64,000 bases of DNA from the NCBI GenBank assembly GCA_022711765.1, contig JAKLEB010000001.1, forward strand, positions 2,084,083-2,148,082. The letters run 5' to 3'. Positions 24,778-33,142 of the stretch are shown here, one piece after another (the stretch's first letter is position 1; every line of letters starts with the position of its first letter). Under the pieces are notes generated by a model. It worked only from the letters and a program-made list of their open reading frames with translations. It was not told where the DNA came from and ran no database searches. Both the position numbers and the translations under genes were made by a program. The stretch is from Candidatus Krumholzibacteriota bacterium. GTDB lineage: Bacteria; Krumholzibacteriota; Krumholzibacteriia; LZORAL124-64-63.

Positions 24778-26241
24778 TCACGGGGCCATGACCAATCTGG
24801 CCATCGCGACGGTCCGGCCGGTCTCCAGCCGCGCCAGGTAGACGCCCGCGGGGAGTCGCCGCCCCCCGTCGTCGCGCCCGTCCCACGCCACGGTCTGGCG
24901 TCCGGCCGAGAAGCGCCCCACGGCCAGGGTCCTGACCCGCCTTCCCGCCACGTCGTGAACCGCGAGCCTCCCCGATCCCGCCTCGACCTGGCTCCAGGAA
25001 AGGCAGGTTCCCGGGTTGGCCGGGTTCGGGAACGCCCGCAGGACCGCGGTGACCGGCGCGTCCGAGGGCGCAGCGGTCACGGCTCGCCATTCGTAGGCGC
25101 CCAGATCGGGCGCCGGCCCCTCGATGCGCGGCCCGCCGCCGAGATCGCGCGCCGGCAGCCAGGGGGTCATCGCCGCGGCGCTGCCCGCGTCGATCGCCGG
25201 CGACCCCGCTTGCGGCGCGAACGGCGGCTCGCTCGGCCCATCCAGCAGCGGGTCCGCGCTGAGGCACCCCTCGCCGCCGAGCCAGTGCTCGATGTCGCAG
25301 TAGCGCGTGTAGAACGCCTTGGGCTCGCGGATCTGCAGCGGGGCGAAGTACGTGGTCGGGTTGCCCCAGACGATGCCGCCGAGATGGCGGGGCTTGCTGT
25401 GGAAGTGATCGATGCAGGCGGTCTCGATGAACGCGCTCGGGGCGGACGTCTCGTTCGCCGTGACGGTCGCGTGCACGACGACCGGGTAGCTGTAGGACGC
25501 GTAGATCGCTCCGCCCCGCAGGGTCGCGTGGTTGTCATGGAAGAGGTTGTTGACGAGCAATGGCGCCGCGCCGTAGTGGGCCGCCACCGCGCCGCCTCGC
25601 TCGGCGAGGTTGCGGTGGAGGACGCAGTGGCTCACGACGACCGGCGAGCCGCCGACCACCAGGATCGCCCCGCCCATCCCGTCGATCAGCGCGCCGCCGA
25701 CCCGCGGCGGCCGAGCGCGCCCGATCCCGGGGAGCGCCTTCGCGCACTCGATCTCGCACCAGCGCAGCCGGCTGCTGTCGCGATCGGCCGGAACGTTGGC
25801 AAACGTGAGCCCGTTCCAGGCGCCGCGCGTGTCCAGGTCGGGCCGCCAGTCCGCCGGACACTCGCTCGTGAAGACGATCGGGAGCGCCGGCGATCCGATC
25901 GCTTGCAGGCTGCCGTCCACGACGCGCAGGCCGTCGAAGCCGACGAATTCCACCCGCGCGCCGGCCGCGATCGTCAGGGTGGCGCCGGCCGCGACCACGA
26001 CGTCGTCGATCACGCGGACCAGCGCGGCGTCCCAGATCGTGTCCACCTCCACGACGCCGCCCACGTCGAGCCGCTCGCGCCCGGGCGCGCGGTACGCGGG
26101 CGGCGCGCCGGCTGCGCGGGCGGGCGTAGGCGCCGACGCGGCCGCGGCCCCGGCGAACACGCGGCACCCGTAGCCGACCGCGCGCTCGGCTCGAAAATCC
26201 CCGCCGGCCGGGTCCCGCAGGCCCGGATCCTCCCCGATCAC
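24778..26241 (-). CDS. Parallel beta-helix protein, C-terminal part with FlgD-type sorting domain
   Basis: A 487-residue frame opening at a GTG with no ribosome site and no signal peptide. Its first residues ('NVIGEDPGLRDPAGGDFR') read like the end of a beta-helix repeat rather than a protein start. A right-handed beta-helix follows ('GGAILVVGGSPVVVSHCVLH', 'GGAIYASYSYPVVVHATVTA'), then a FlgD-like sorting domain ('FPNPANPGTCLSW', 'GRRLPAGVYLARLETG'). It is in the same frame as the signal-peptide-bearing helix fragment at 26302-26970, separated only by two TGA codons (26302-26304, 26290-26292). I infer that this is the second half of one gene. The protein would be a secreted or surface carbohydrate-binding or lyase-like helix of unknown function. 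Confidence 0.7.
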   Translation of the reverse strand: MIGEDPGLRDPAGGDFRAERAVGYGCRVFAGAAAASAPTPARAAGAPPAYRAPGRERLDVGGVVEVDTIWDAALVRVIDDVVVAAGATLTIAAGARVEFVGFDGLRVVDGSLQAIGSPALPIVFTSECPADWRPDLDTRGAWNGLTFANVPADRDSSRLRWCEIECAKALPGIGRARPPRVGGALIDGMGGAILVVGGSPVVVSHCVLHRNLAERGGAVAAHYGAAPLLVNNLFHDNHATLRGGAIYASYSYPVVVHATVTANETSAPSAFIETACIDHFHSKPRHLGGIVWGNPTTYFAPLQIREPKAFYTRYCDIEHWLGGEGCLSADPLLDGPSEPPFAPQAGSPAIDAGSAAAMTPWLPARDLGGGPRIEGPAPDLGAYEWRAVTAAPSDAPVTAVLRAFPNPANPGTCLSWSQVEAGSGRLAVHDVAGRRVRTLAVGRFSAGRQTVAWDGRDDGGRRLPAGVYLARLETGRTVAMARLVMAP

Positions 26242-26301
26242 GTTGTTGTAAGGGGCCGCACCGGCCTCCGCCCACGCCGTGGGCAGCGTTCAGCTGTATT
26301 C

Positions 26302-26970
26302 TCAGAGGAAGCAGAAGTGATGGATCTGCTCGGCGTTGTCCTGCGGGTCGGCGAACCAGGTCCAGTTGTCGCGGACGTCGGGGAAGCCGTAGGTCGCGAT
26401 CTGGACCGAGAGTCCGAACGCGAGGCCGGTCGGCAGGTGCGGTCCGGCGACGCCGGACCAGATGACGTAGTCGAGCCCGGTGTCGACGGCGTCGACCACG
26501 ATGTTGCGCTCGAGCACGATCCCGTCGCCGGCCCCTTGCAGGCGCACCGCGTAGTCGTCGGGCTGCCAGAAGGTGCAGTAGCGGACCGAACCCGCAGGCG
26601 ACCGATCCTCGCCGGGGCTCAGCTCGCCGCGGAAGCGGATCCCGCCATGGGTGACCACGCAGTCGACGATGTCCAGACGATGGTCGCAGAAGCTGATGCA
26701 GATCTGCTGGCCCTGCAGGTCGAGGACGGCGCCCCGGCCCTCGATCATCACGTCCAGGCCGAGCTCGTCGTCCAGGAAGACCTGGCGGTCATCGTCCCAG
26801 GTGGGTCCGACGAGCAGGCCGCCCGTGTACACGACCCCGGTCTCGAGCGTCAGGTAGCGGTCGTAGCCTCCCTGGGCCGGGGCACGGTCGTACACCGCCT
26901 GGAGCGGCACCGCGACCGCGGGAACGCTCAGGAGCAGCTGGCCGAGGCATAAGACCATCCGCGGCGTCAT
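26302..26970 (-). CDS. Parallel beta-helix protein, N-terminal part (interrupted)
   Basis: A 222-residue protein with a signal peptide ('MVLCLGQLLLSVPAVAVPLQ') and beta-helix rungs ('GRGAVLDLQGQQICISFCDH', 'GGIRFRGELSPGEDRSPAGS'). It stops at TGA without any sorting domain. Its frame continues through a second TGA into the beta-helix / FlgD fragment, which lacks a signal peptide. ATG 26970 follows GGAG at 7 bp, and an extended -10 (TGTTACAAT, 27018-27010) lies 39 bp upstream, so the promoter and start look intact. It is either a decaying gene, readthrough, or an assembly error. Confidence 0.65.
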   Translation of the reverse strand: MTPRMVLCLGQLLLSVPAVAVPLQAVYDRAPAQGGYDRYLTLETGVVYTGGLLVGPTWDDDRQVFLDDELGLDVMIEGRGAVLDLQGQQICISFCDHRLDIVDCVVTHGGIRFRGELSPGEDRSPAGSVRYCTFWQPDDYAVRLQGAGDGIVLERNIVVDAVDTGLDYVIWSGVAGPHLPTGLAFGLSVQIATYGFPDVRDNWTWFADPQDNAEQIHHFCFL

Positions 26971-27009
26971 GCGAGGACTCCGTTCGCCAGCGGGCGAGGA
27001 TCGACGATG

Positions 27010-27018
27010 ATTGTAACA
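27010..27018 (-). promoter_or_regulatory. Extended -10 of the split beta-helix gene
   Basis: TGTTACAAT on the minus strand; its TACAAT is a 5/6 match to the -10 consensus preceded by TGn. It lies 39 bp before the ATG at 26970. Confidence 0.5.
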
Positions 27019-27048
27019 TGACGCGTCCGCCCCGGGCACCACGCCGCG

Positions 27049-27951
27049 TCACCAGTCGAGCACGGCGACGACCGGGCAGTGGTCCGACGGCCAGATGTCC
27101 CCGTACGTCGTGCGGACGATCTCGGCCTCGAGCACGCGCAGCCCCGGCGAGACCAGGATCCAGTCGATCCGACCGGGCTCGAGAACCCGGCCGAATCCGT
27201 GGAACGTGCCCGCGTCCGGTTCGCGATCGCCGTGGGCCGCCGTCCAGGTGTCGAGCAGCAACGGCGCCGTGGCCAGCCTGGCGAACGGCTCCGCGTCGGG
27301 CCGGCCGGCCACGAGCAGGTCCTGGACCGACCGCGGCTCGGCGCTCGCCGCCGCGTTGAAGTCGCCGGTCACCACGAGGGTCGCCGCGCCCCGATTCGCC
27401 GCGAGCCAGGCATGGAGCTGGGCTGCCGACTCGCGGCGAGCCAGCTCTCCCTCGTGGTCGAGATGCGTGTTCAGCCACAGGATCTCGCGGCCCGACGCCA
27501 GCTCGCGAAGGCGCAGCCAGGTGGCGATCCGCGGCAGCGCCGCGTCCCACCCGCGGCTGCCGACCACCTCCGGCGTCTCGCCCAGCCAGAAGGTGCCGCT
27601 CGCCACGAACGCGAAGCGCTCCTCGCGGAAGAACGCCGCGCACATCTCGCCCCCATCGGCGCCGTCGTCGCGACCCGTGGCCACGACCGCGAGCCCCGGC
27701 AGGAATGCCAGCAGCTGATCCCGCTGGAAGGCCAGGCACTCCTGGGTCCCCAGCAGATCGGGCGCGAAGGCGAGCACTGTCTGGACCGCATAGGGACGCC
27801 GCTCGTCCCAGGCGTGGTCGCCGTCCGGCGCGGTCCCGTAGCGGATGTTGAACGACATCACCCTGAGCTCGCCGGCCTGCGCGGCGAGACCGAAGACCAC
27901 GCAGGCGGCGATCACCGACCGGACCAGGAGCCGGGACGTGGGACGCGGCAC
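27049..27951 (-). CDS. Secreted endonuclease/exonuclease/phosphatase family protein
   Basis: A 300-residue exported protein (signal peptide to about residue 26) with all core EEP motifs: 'RVMSFNIRYG' (metal Asn), 'GTQE' (metal Glu), 'NTHLDH' (catalytic His), 'TGDFNA' (Asp/Asn), 'RIDWIL' and 'SDHCPV' (final Asp-His pair). EEP enzymes hydrolyse phosphodiesters or phosphomonoesters in DNA, sphingomyelin or inositol phosphates; the substrate is unknown. The GTG start follows GGAGGTG at 5 bp, and an extended -10 (TGCTACGCT, 27988-27980) lies 28 bp upstream. Single-gene unit. Confidence 0.88.
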   Translation of the reverse strand: MPRPTSRLLVRSVIAACVVFGLAAQAGELRVMSFNIRYGTAPDGDHAWDERRPYAVQTVLAFAPDLLGTQECLAFQRDQLLAFLPGLAVVATGRDDGADGGEMCAAFFREERFAFVASGTFWLGETPEVVGSRGWDAALPRIATWLRLRELASGREILWLNTHLDHEGELARRESAAQLHAWLAANRGAATLVVTGDFNAAASAEPRSVQDLLVAGRPDAEPFARLATAPLLLDTWTAAHGDREPDAGTFHGFGRVLEPGRIDWILVSPGLRVLEAEIVRTTYGDIWPSDHCPVVAVLDW

Positions 27952-27979
27952 GGAAGCACCTCCGGGGTCGTGGTGCTCG

Positions 27980-27988
27980 AGCGTAGCA
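27980..27988 (-). promoter_or_regulatory. Extended -10 of the EEP nuclease gene
   Basis: TGCTACGCT on the minus strand, 28 bp before the GTG. It is the weakest member of the recurring extended -10 set, because only TA and the last T match the -10. Confidence 0.35.
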
Positions 27989-28022
27989 CGCCGCCGGTCG
28001 GACGCAAGCGCCGAGGCAGACG

Positions 28023-28049
28023 AAAGGGCCGGGGACTTCTCCCCGGCCC
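28023..28049 (-). terminator. Rho-independent-like terminator after the 28079 gene
   Basis: Perfect 10-bp arms GGGCCGGGGA / TCCCCGGCCC (28026-28035, 28040-28049) with a 4-base loop, followed by TTT on the minus strand, 30 bp after the stop codon. Confidence 0.6.
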
Positions 28050-28078
28050 CGCGACCCGCTCGGGGTCGAAGCGACCGA

Positions 28079-29086
28079 CTAGTTGAACAGGCTCTTGACG
28101 CCGGTCCAGCTGTGGTTCTCGACCGGAACGATCAGGTTGGTCGTGAGCACGTAGTCATACTCGTAGGTGGCGTCGGTCCAGAAGGACTGGGGGCCGACCC
28201 ACAGCCACGCCGTCGCGCCGGGGGTGCCGGCGATCGACAACGTCGCCGCGCTGCACGGGCCGACGGAAACGTCCTGGACGACGGCGGCAGCGCCGCAATC
28301 CTGCGGACCGATCTCGAAGAGGTAGGTGGCTTCTTCGGCATCGCCGGTGATCTCGAGCACGCCGCCGGCCGGGATCGTGAGCGTGAACCAGTCGGTGTCG
28401 CGCGAGGCGCTGCCGGTCCCGCTCAGGTAATAGCCGGTCTTCCCGCAGAACTCGATGCTGGTGATGGACTGGAACGGGAAGGCGGGGGAGGTGTTGCAGC
28501 CGCCGTTGAAATTGTCGACATAGCCGTCGACGATCGCGGGCTCGCCCTCGAGGACCGCGCCCGCCGGGCACTCGACGATGCAGGGGACGTACTCGGCGAT
28601 CGCGATCAGGTACGTGCCGGAGGACGTGCCGTACCCGTCGACGATGATGAAGTACTGCTCGCCGGCGACCACCGCGACGTTCTCGAGCTTCGACGTCCAG
28701 TCGCTGTAGAAGTCGTCGTTGCAGGCGACCAGGGCCATACCCGCGTCGTAAATGTAGACCTTGGTGTCATATTCCGAGCCGAACAGGTCGACGTTGATGG
28801 GCGCCGAGACGGCCGGGGTGATCGTGTAGACCACGTCGGGAGCGGTGCCGCCGGTGTACGGACAGGCCTCGTCGTAGTCGTGGGTGTAGCCGACGGTCGT
28901 TCCGGTACCGTCGTAGGGGATCGTGACGGCGACGGCGTCGAGGATCGTGTCGCCGCCCTGACGGGTCCCGGGAACGTTCACGGGGGCGTTGATGGCGGGC
29001 TTGGCGTGACGCTCGTTGCCGAGGTCGATGGCCATCGCCGAGCCGACGAGAGCCAGCATCAGCGCACACACTAGCAGTTTCCGCAT
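28079..29086 (-). CDS. Secreted protein with C-terminal W-K-F tail (paralogue of 61057 gene)
   Basis: A 335-residue exported protein (signal peptide 'MRKLLVCALMLALVGSAMA'). The body has pre-peptidase-type beta modules with 'DYDEACPYTGGTAPDVVYTI', 'SEYDTKVYIYDAGMALVACN' and 'SRDTDWFTLTIPAGGVLEIT'. It ends in 'VENHSWTGVKSLFN', a short tail shared with three otherwise unrelated exported proteins in this window. It is closely similar throughout to the 61057-62082 protein. The ATG at 29086 follows GGGAG at 9 bp. A TTTACT-N17-TATTAT promoter at 29315-29287 predicts a leader of about 195 bases containing an 11-bp inverted repeat. Function unknown; probably displayed outside the cell. Confidence 0.75.
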   Translation of the reverse strand: MRKLLVCALMLALVGSAMAIDLGNERHAKPAINAPVNVPGTRQGGDTILDAVAVTIPYDGTGTTVGYTHDYDEACPYTGGTAPDVVYTITPAVSAPINVDLFGSEYDTKVYIYDAGMALVACNDDFYSDWTSKLENVAVVAGEQYFIIVDGYGTSSGTYLIAIAEYVPCIVECPAGAVLEGEPAIVDGYVDNFNGGCNTSPAFPFQSITSIEFCGKTGYYLSGTGSASRDTDWFTLTIPAGGVLEITGDAEEATYLFEIGPQDCGAAAVVQDVSVGPCSAATLSIAGTPGATAWLWVGPQSFWTDATYEYDYVLTTNLIVPVENHSWTGVKSLFN

Positions 29087-29216
29087 GGTGAATCTCCCAC
29101 TTGGTTGCGTTTCCGTGGCCGGAAACTCCTCAGGTTGCCGGGGGCAGTCGCTCCGTCCGTCATCCCGGCGGCCGGGCCCGCGAATCGGGACCAGCCAGTG
29201 ATTGGCCTCGTGTGGC

Positions 29217-29250
29217 AAGAGATAACATCAAAGGAGTATTGTTATCTCTT
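29217..29250. repeat. 11-bp perfect inverted repeat in a 5' leader
   Basis: AAGAGATAACA (29217-29227) and TGTTATCTCTT (29240-29250) flank 12 bases within an AT-rich island. It lies between the predicted promoter and the start of the 28079-29086 gene. It may be an operator or an RNA hairpin. Confidence 0.7.
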
Positions 29251-29286
29251 AGTGCTCTATTTTGTCCACAACGATGACCAATAGAT

Positions 29287-29315
29287 ATAATATCATGTCC
29301 ACGGATTGAAGTAAA
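29287..29315 (-). promoter_or_regulatory. Promoter of the 28079-29086 gene
   Basis: The minus strand reads TTTACT (29315-29310), 17 bp, then TATTAT (29292-29287), matching 4/6 and 5/6. It lies in the only clearly AT-rich stretch of the region. Confidence 0.5.
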
Positions 29316-29396
29316 CACGTAATAACAAATTCATCGCTTTCTCACCTGCGACGATCGCCAGCCCACGCCGGCGCCTCGTTCGCCGTGAACCAATCG

Positions 29397-29431
29397 AAAA
29401 AGCCGGCCGGACCCCGGAAGGTCCGGCCGGC
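29397..29431 (-). terminator. Rho-independent terminator after the Cys-rich repeat gene
   Basis: Perfect 12-bp arms GCCGGCCGGACC / GGTCCGGCCGGC (29402-29413 and 29420-29431) with a 6-base loop, followed by five Ts on the minus strand. It lies about 80 bp downstream of the stop at 29514. Confidence 0.85.
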
Positions 29432-29513
29432 GCAGTTGACCGCGGCGGGAGAGGGGACCGCCGCGGTCGAGGAGAGCGATCGCCTGCAGATCCACTCTCC
29501 GGAATCGGTCGTT

Positions 29514-30161
29514 CTACTTGGTCGTCGACGCGACCTTGGCGGGAGCCGCATCGGTCGTCGTCTTGGTCGCCGACTTGGCGTCGGACTCCGCCTTGCCGTG
29601 GCACGCCGCCTTGTCGGCACGAGCGCCGGCCGGACATCCCGCGGACGACGGGCACGCGCCGGACGTCGCGCTCACCAGTTTCGCCTTGGCGGTCTCCACG
29701 GCGGCCTGGTACGCGGCCTTCAGCCCGGCGGCATCCTTGCCGCAACATCCCTTGCCGGCCTGGACGGCCTCCGCGCAACAATCGTGCATGCCGTCGAGTG
29801 CGGCCAACTCAGCCTTGGCGTCCGTGACCTTGGCGAGGTAGGCGACCTTGAGGGCCGCAGCGTCCAGACCGCAGCAGCCCGTGTCCGAGGCGACAGCCTC
29901 GGCGCAGCAGGCATGCATCGCCGCCAGGGCCTTCTCGGAGGCCACGTAGTCGGCATACATGGCCTTGACGGCGGCCGCGTCCTTGCCGCAGCAGCCGCGA
30001 TCGGCGGCGGCGGCCTGGCGGCAGCATTCGTCCATCGACACCAGGCTCGCAGTCGTCGCCTTGGCGGCCGCGGAAGCCTGGCAGGCCGCCCCGCCCGCCT
30101 GAGCGGCAGACATCAGGGCGATCACGGCCAGAACGGTCAACAGAACCGAGTAACGCTTCAT
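29514..30161 (-). CDS. Secreted Cys-pair repeat protein
   Basis: A 215-residue exported protein (signal peptide 'MKRYSVLLTVLAVIALMSAAQA'). It contains three tandem units of 39-43 residues built as CC-x8-GCC-G-x-DAA-x-(V/L)K-x-x-Y, each with four cysteines followed by an Ala/Lys-rich helix ('AAALKVAYLAKVTDAKAELA'). A Ser/Thr/Lys-rich tail ends the protein. The doubled cysteines could bind metal or form disulfides; no known family is recognised. ATG 30161 follows AGAGGAA at 7 bp. A strong terminator follows, so it is transcribed alone. Confidence 0.75.
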   Translation of the reverse strand: MKRYSVLLTVLAVIALMSAAQAGGAACQASAAAKATTASLVSMDECCRQAAAADRGCCGKDAAAVKAMYADYVASEKALAAMHACCAEAVASDTGCCGLDAAALKVAYLAKVTDAKAELAALDGMHDCCAEAVQAGKGCCGKDAAGLKAAYQAAVETAKAKLVSATSGACPSSAGCPAGARADKAACHGKAESDAKSATKTTTDAAPAKVASTTK

Positions 30162-30344
30162 GGTCAGGTTCCTCTCTATCGTGAGCCCGCTCGCGGGCAT
30201 GTTTCCCGGGGGACCGGTCGTGTGCCCTGAAACAGGACAAGATTAGTTTACTTGGACGAGCAGATGCTCGCCAGGTTTTTTTCGAGGCGCCACCGGCTTG
30301 CCTCGACCCGGCCCGCGGCGCATGATGAGGACGGAGGTCACGCC

Positions 30345-31601
30345 GTGTCGCGGAGCCGTCGCCTCGATCCCGGACGCCGCCGTTTCCTGCGCCAGCTGGC
30401 GCGCCTCGCGGCGGCGACCGGCGTCGTATCCGCGGCGCCGGGTCCGCTGGCGCTCCTGGCCCGCTCCGCCGAGCCTCGCGGCGCCGACCTCGCCGGCCTG
30501 CTGGGCGGCGCGCCGATCGCCCGCTGGTGGATCGGGGCCGATGCGGACGGACCCGCGCCGGCCGCGGCGTGCACCGACTGCCACGCGCCCGGCGACCTGG
30601 GCGGGCTCGCGGCCCACGCCCACGCGGACCGGCCGGTGCGCTGCCTCCTCTGCGCCCACCGGTGCCGGATCTCCGCGGGCGCGCGCGGGCGCTGCCGCGC
30701 CCGCTACAACGACGGAGGCACGCTGCACTCGCTCGTCTGGGGCCGGCCCATCACGGCGCACGTCGACCCGATCGAGAAGAAGCCGTTCTATCATGTCCTC
30801 CCCGGCAGCCTCGCGTACTCCCTCGCGACCAGCGGCTGCCCCCTGCGCTGCCGGTTCTGTCAGAACTGGGAGATCAGCCAGGCGAGTCCCGAGGACTACG
30901 CCACGGACATCGTCGAGCCGCGGCGCATCAGCGCCATCGCCCGGTCCCGCGAGACGCCCGTCGTGGCCTTCACGTACAACGAGCCCACCGTCTTCTTCGA
31001 GTACCTCGTGGACATCGCCGAGATCGCGCGCGAGGAAGGTCTGCGGTGCGTGCTGGTGTCCTGCGGATTCATGGAGCCAGGACCCCTGCGCGACCTGTGC
31101 GCGGTGCTGGACGCGATCAAGATCGACCTCAAGGGTTTCCGCGAGCGCTTCTATCGCGACGTCTGCGACGCCGAGCTGCAACCGGTGCTTCGGTCGATCG
31201 AGCAGGTGGCGGCGTCAGGCACCCACCTCGAAATCGTGAATCTCGTCGTCCCGTCGCTCAACGACGCCGATGCGGACCTCCGCGACCTCGCCGCCTGGGT
31301 TCGCGACCACGCCGGATGCGACACGCCCACGCACTTCACGCGATTCCACCCCGACTACCAGCTCCGGAACCTGCCACCCACGCCGGTCGCCACGCTCGAG
31401 CGGGCGCACGCGCTCGCACTCGACGCCGGGCTGCGATTCCCGTACGTGGGCAACGTGCCCGGCCACGCGGGCGACCAGACCTATTGCCCCGGTTGCGGCG
31501 CCGCCGTGATCCGGCGGCGGGGGTTCTTCGTCGAGAGGCTCGACCTCACGGCGGGTCGTTGCAATCACTGCGGCTATGCCATCAAGGGAGTCTGGACATG
31601 A
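30345..31601 (+). CDS. amrS: AmmeMemoRadiSam system radical SAM enzyme, Tat-type N-terminus
   Basis: A 418-residue radical SAM protein. The SAM cluster is CPLRCRFC (Cys165, 169, 172). It is flanked by a Cys-rich N-terminal block ('CLLCAHRCRISAGARGRC') and a C-terminal zinc-ribbon-like pair ('YCPGCG', 'CNHCG'). The first residues ('RRRFLRQLARLAAATGVVSA') are a twin-arginine-like signal, and a CTDCH motif at 76-80 resembles a heme c site, though zinc is equally possible. GTG 30345 was chosen because GGAGG lies 7 bp upstream. The stop overlaps the next ATG as ATGA. Members of this system of unknown function always pair with Memo and AMMECR1 proteins. Confidence 0.88.
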   Translation: MSRSRRLDPGRRRFLRQLARLAAATGVVSAAPGPLALLARSAEPRGADLAGLLGGAPIARWWIGADADGPAPAAACTDCHAPGDLGGLAAHAHADRPVRCLLCAHRCRISAGARGRCRARYNDGGTLHSLVWGRPITAHVDPIEKKPFYHVLPGSLAYSLATSGCPLRCRFCQNWEISQASPEDYATDIVEPRRISAIARSRETPVVAFTYNEPTVFFEYLVDIAEIAREEGLRCVLVSCGFMEPGPLRDLCAVLDAIKIDLKGFRERFYRDVCDAELQPVLRSIEQVAASGTHLEIVNLVVPSLNDADADLRDLAAWVRDHAGCDTPTHFTRFHPDYQLRNLPPTPVATLERAHALALDAGLRFPYVGNVPGHAGDQTYCPGCGAAVIRRRGFFVERLDLTAGRCNHCGYAIKGVWT

Positions 31602-33142
31602 AGACCCGGCTCTCCTGCGGCTTGTGGATCGCCGTCGCGACGGTCAGCATCGCCACGGCAGCTGTCGATCTGCCTGACCCCGGCGTCCGCGCACCGGCGG
31701 TTGCCGGCCGCTTCTACGAGGAGGACGCCGCGCGCCTTCGCGCAGGCGTCGAAGCCTTGCTCCGCGACGCGATACCGGCGCGGGGCGGCGAGCCGATCGG
31801 GCTGCTCGCGCCGCACGCCGGCTACGTCTTCAGCGGGCAGCTCGCTGCGGATGCCTGGCGGCAGGTCCAGGATCGCGACGTCGACGTCGTGGTGATTCTC
31901 GGCACCAACCACACGGTCGCGCCGTTTCGCGGCGCCGCGGTCTTCACCGGCCAGGGCCTGCGCACGCCGCTGGGCACGGTGCCGGTCGACCGTGGTCTGG
32001 CGGCGCGCGTGGTCGAGGCGAGCGGCGGCCTGATCGCGGCCAACGCCGACGCGCACCGCCGCGAACACTCGATCGAGGTCCAGCTGCCGTTCCTGCAGGC
32101 GGCGCTGCCGGGCGCGCGCGTGTTGCCGCTCGTCGTCGGCACCACGGATCCCGAAACCTGCCGCCGGCTCGGCGAGGTCCTGGCGGACGCGCTGCGCGAT
32201 TGCCGCCCGGTGATCGTCGCGAGCAGCGACCTCTGCCACTATCCCGACGCGGCGACGGCCGTCGCGGTCGATTCGGAGGTGCTCGCCGCGGCCGCCTCGC
32301 TCGCACCGGCGGAGCTGGTCCGGACGGTCACGGCGGCCGAGCGACGCCGCCTGCCGGGCCTGGATACCTGCGCGTGCGGCGAGGGCGCCCTCCTCGTGAT
32401 GCTGCACGCCGCGCGCGGGCTGGGGGCGAACCATGCGACGGTCCTCGACCGCGTCCACAGCGGCGATACCGCGCTCGGCGAGCCCGGACGCGTCGTCGGC
32501 TACGGCGCGCTGGTCGCGTCGCGCGCCGAGGATCCCGGGAGCGACACGACGGCGATCGAGCCGCCGCCACCCGCCGACCCCGACCGGCCGCTCGACGCCG
32601 GCGAGCAGACGTCGCTGCTCGGATTCGCACGCCGCACGGTCGCGCAGTATCTCACGACCGGCACCGCCCCTCTGGCGCGCGGTCTTGCGCCCCGCCTGGG
32701 CGCGCAGCAGGGCGCGTTCGTGACCCTGCACGACGAACGCGGCCGGCTTCGCGGTTGCATCGGCCATCTGGCCGAGGACCGGCCGCTCGGCGTGGTCGTC
32801 GGCGCCATGGCGATCCAGGCGGCGGTCGGCGACCGCCGCTTCACGCCCGTGGACGCCGCCGAGCTGGCGGGCCTGCGCGTGGAGATCTCGGTCCTGTCTC
32901 CGCTCGAGCAGGTCTCCGGGCCAGGCGACGTCCGCGTCGGGACCGACGGCGTGATGATCCGCAAGGACGGCCGGCAAGCGGTGTTCCTGCCCCAGGTCGC
33001 GGTCGAGCAGGGCTGGGACCGCGACACCTTGCTGGCGGAGCTGTGCCGCAAGGCCGGTCTCCCGCGCGACGCCTGGCGCCGGCCGGGGTGCGAGTTCCTG
33101 ACGTTCCAGGCGCAGGTGTTCGGAGAGGACTCGCGCCGATGA
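31598..33142 (+). CDS. Memo-AMMECR1 fusion protein of the AmmeMemoRadiSam system
   Basis: A 514-residue exported protein (signal peptide 'MKTRLSCGLWIAVATVSIAT'). Residues about 30-300 are a Memo/dioxygenase-like domain with metal-binding 'LLAPHAGYVFSG', 'HRREHSIEVQLPFLQ' and 'ASSDLCHYP'. Residues about 340-510 are AMMECR1, with 'LRGCIGHL' and 'DGVMIRKDGRQAVFLPQV'. The fusion and the signal peptide put both domains in the same extracytoplasmic compartment as the Tat-type radical SAM partner. Memo relatives bind iron or copper. The start overlaps the previous stop (ATGA), and its own stop overlaps the next start in the same way, so the three genes are translationally coupled. Confidence 0.9.
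   Translation: MKTRLSCGLWIAVATVSIATAAVDLPDPGVRAPAVAGRFYEEDAARLRAGVEALLRDAIPARGGEPIGLLAPHAGYVFSGQLAADAWRQVQDRDVDVVVILGTNHTVAPFRGAAVFTGQGLRTPLGTVPVDRGLAARVVEASGGLIAANADAHRREHSIEVQLPFLQAALPGARVLPLVVGTTDPETCRRLGEVLADALRDCRPVIVASSDLCHYPDAATAVAVDSEVLAAAASLAPAELVRTVTAAERRRLPGLDTCACGEGALLVMLHAARGLGANHATVLDRVHSGDTALGEPGRVVGYGALVASRAEDPGSDTTAIEPPPPADPDRPLDAGEQTSLLGFARRTVAQYLTTGTAPLARGLAPRLGAQQGAFVTLHDERGRLRGCIGHLAEDRPLGVVVGAMAIQAAVGDRRFTPVDAAELAGLRVEISVLSPLEQVSGPGDVRVGTDGVMIRKDGRQAVFLPQVAVEQGWDRDTLLAELCRKAGLPRDAWRRPGCEFLTFQAQVFGEDSRR

Noticed and set aside
26290..26304. Selenocysteine or recoded TGA in the beta-helix gene
   Set aside because: Two TGAs 12 bases apart, no Cys-aligned position, no SECIS-like hairpin seen and no selenoprotein genes nearby.
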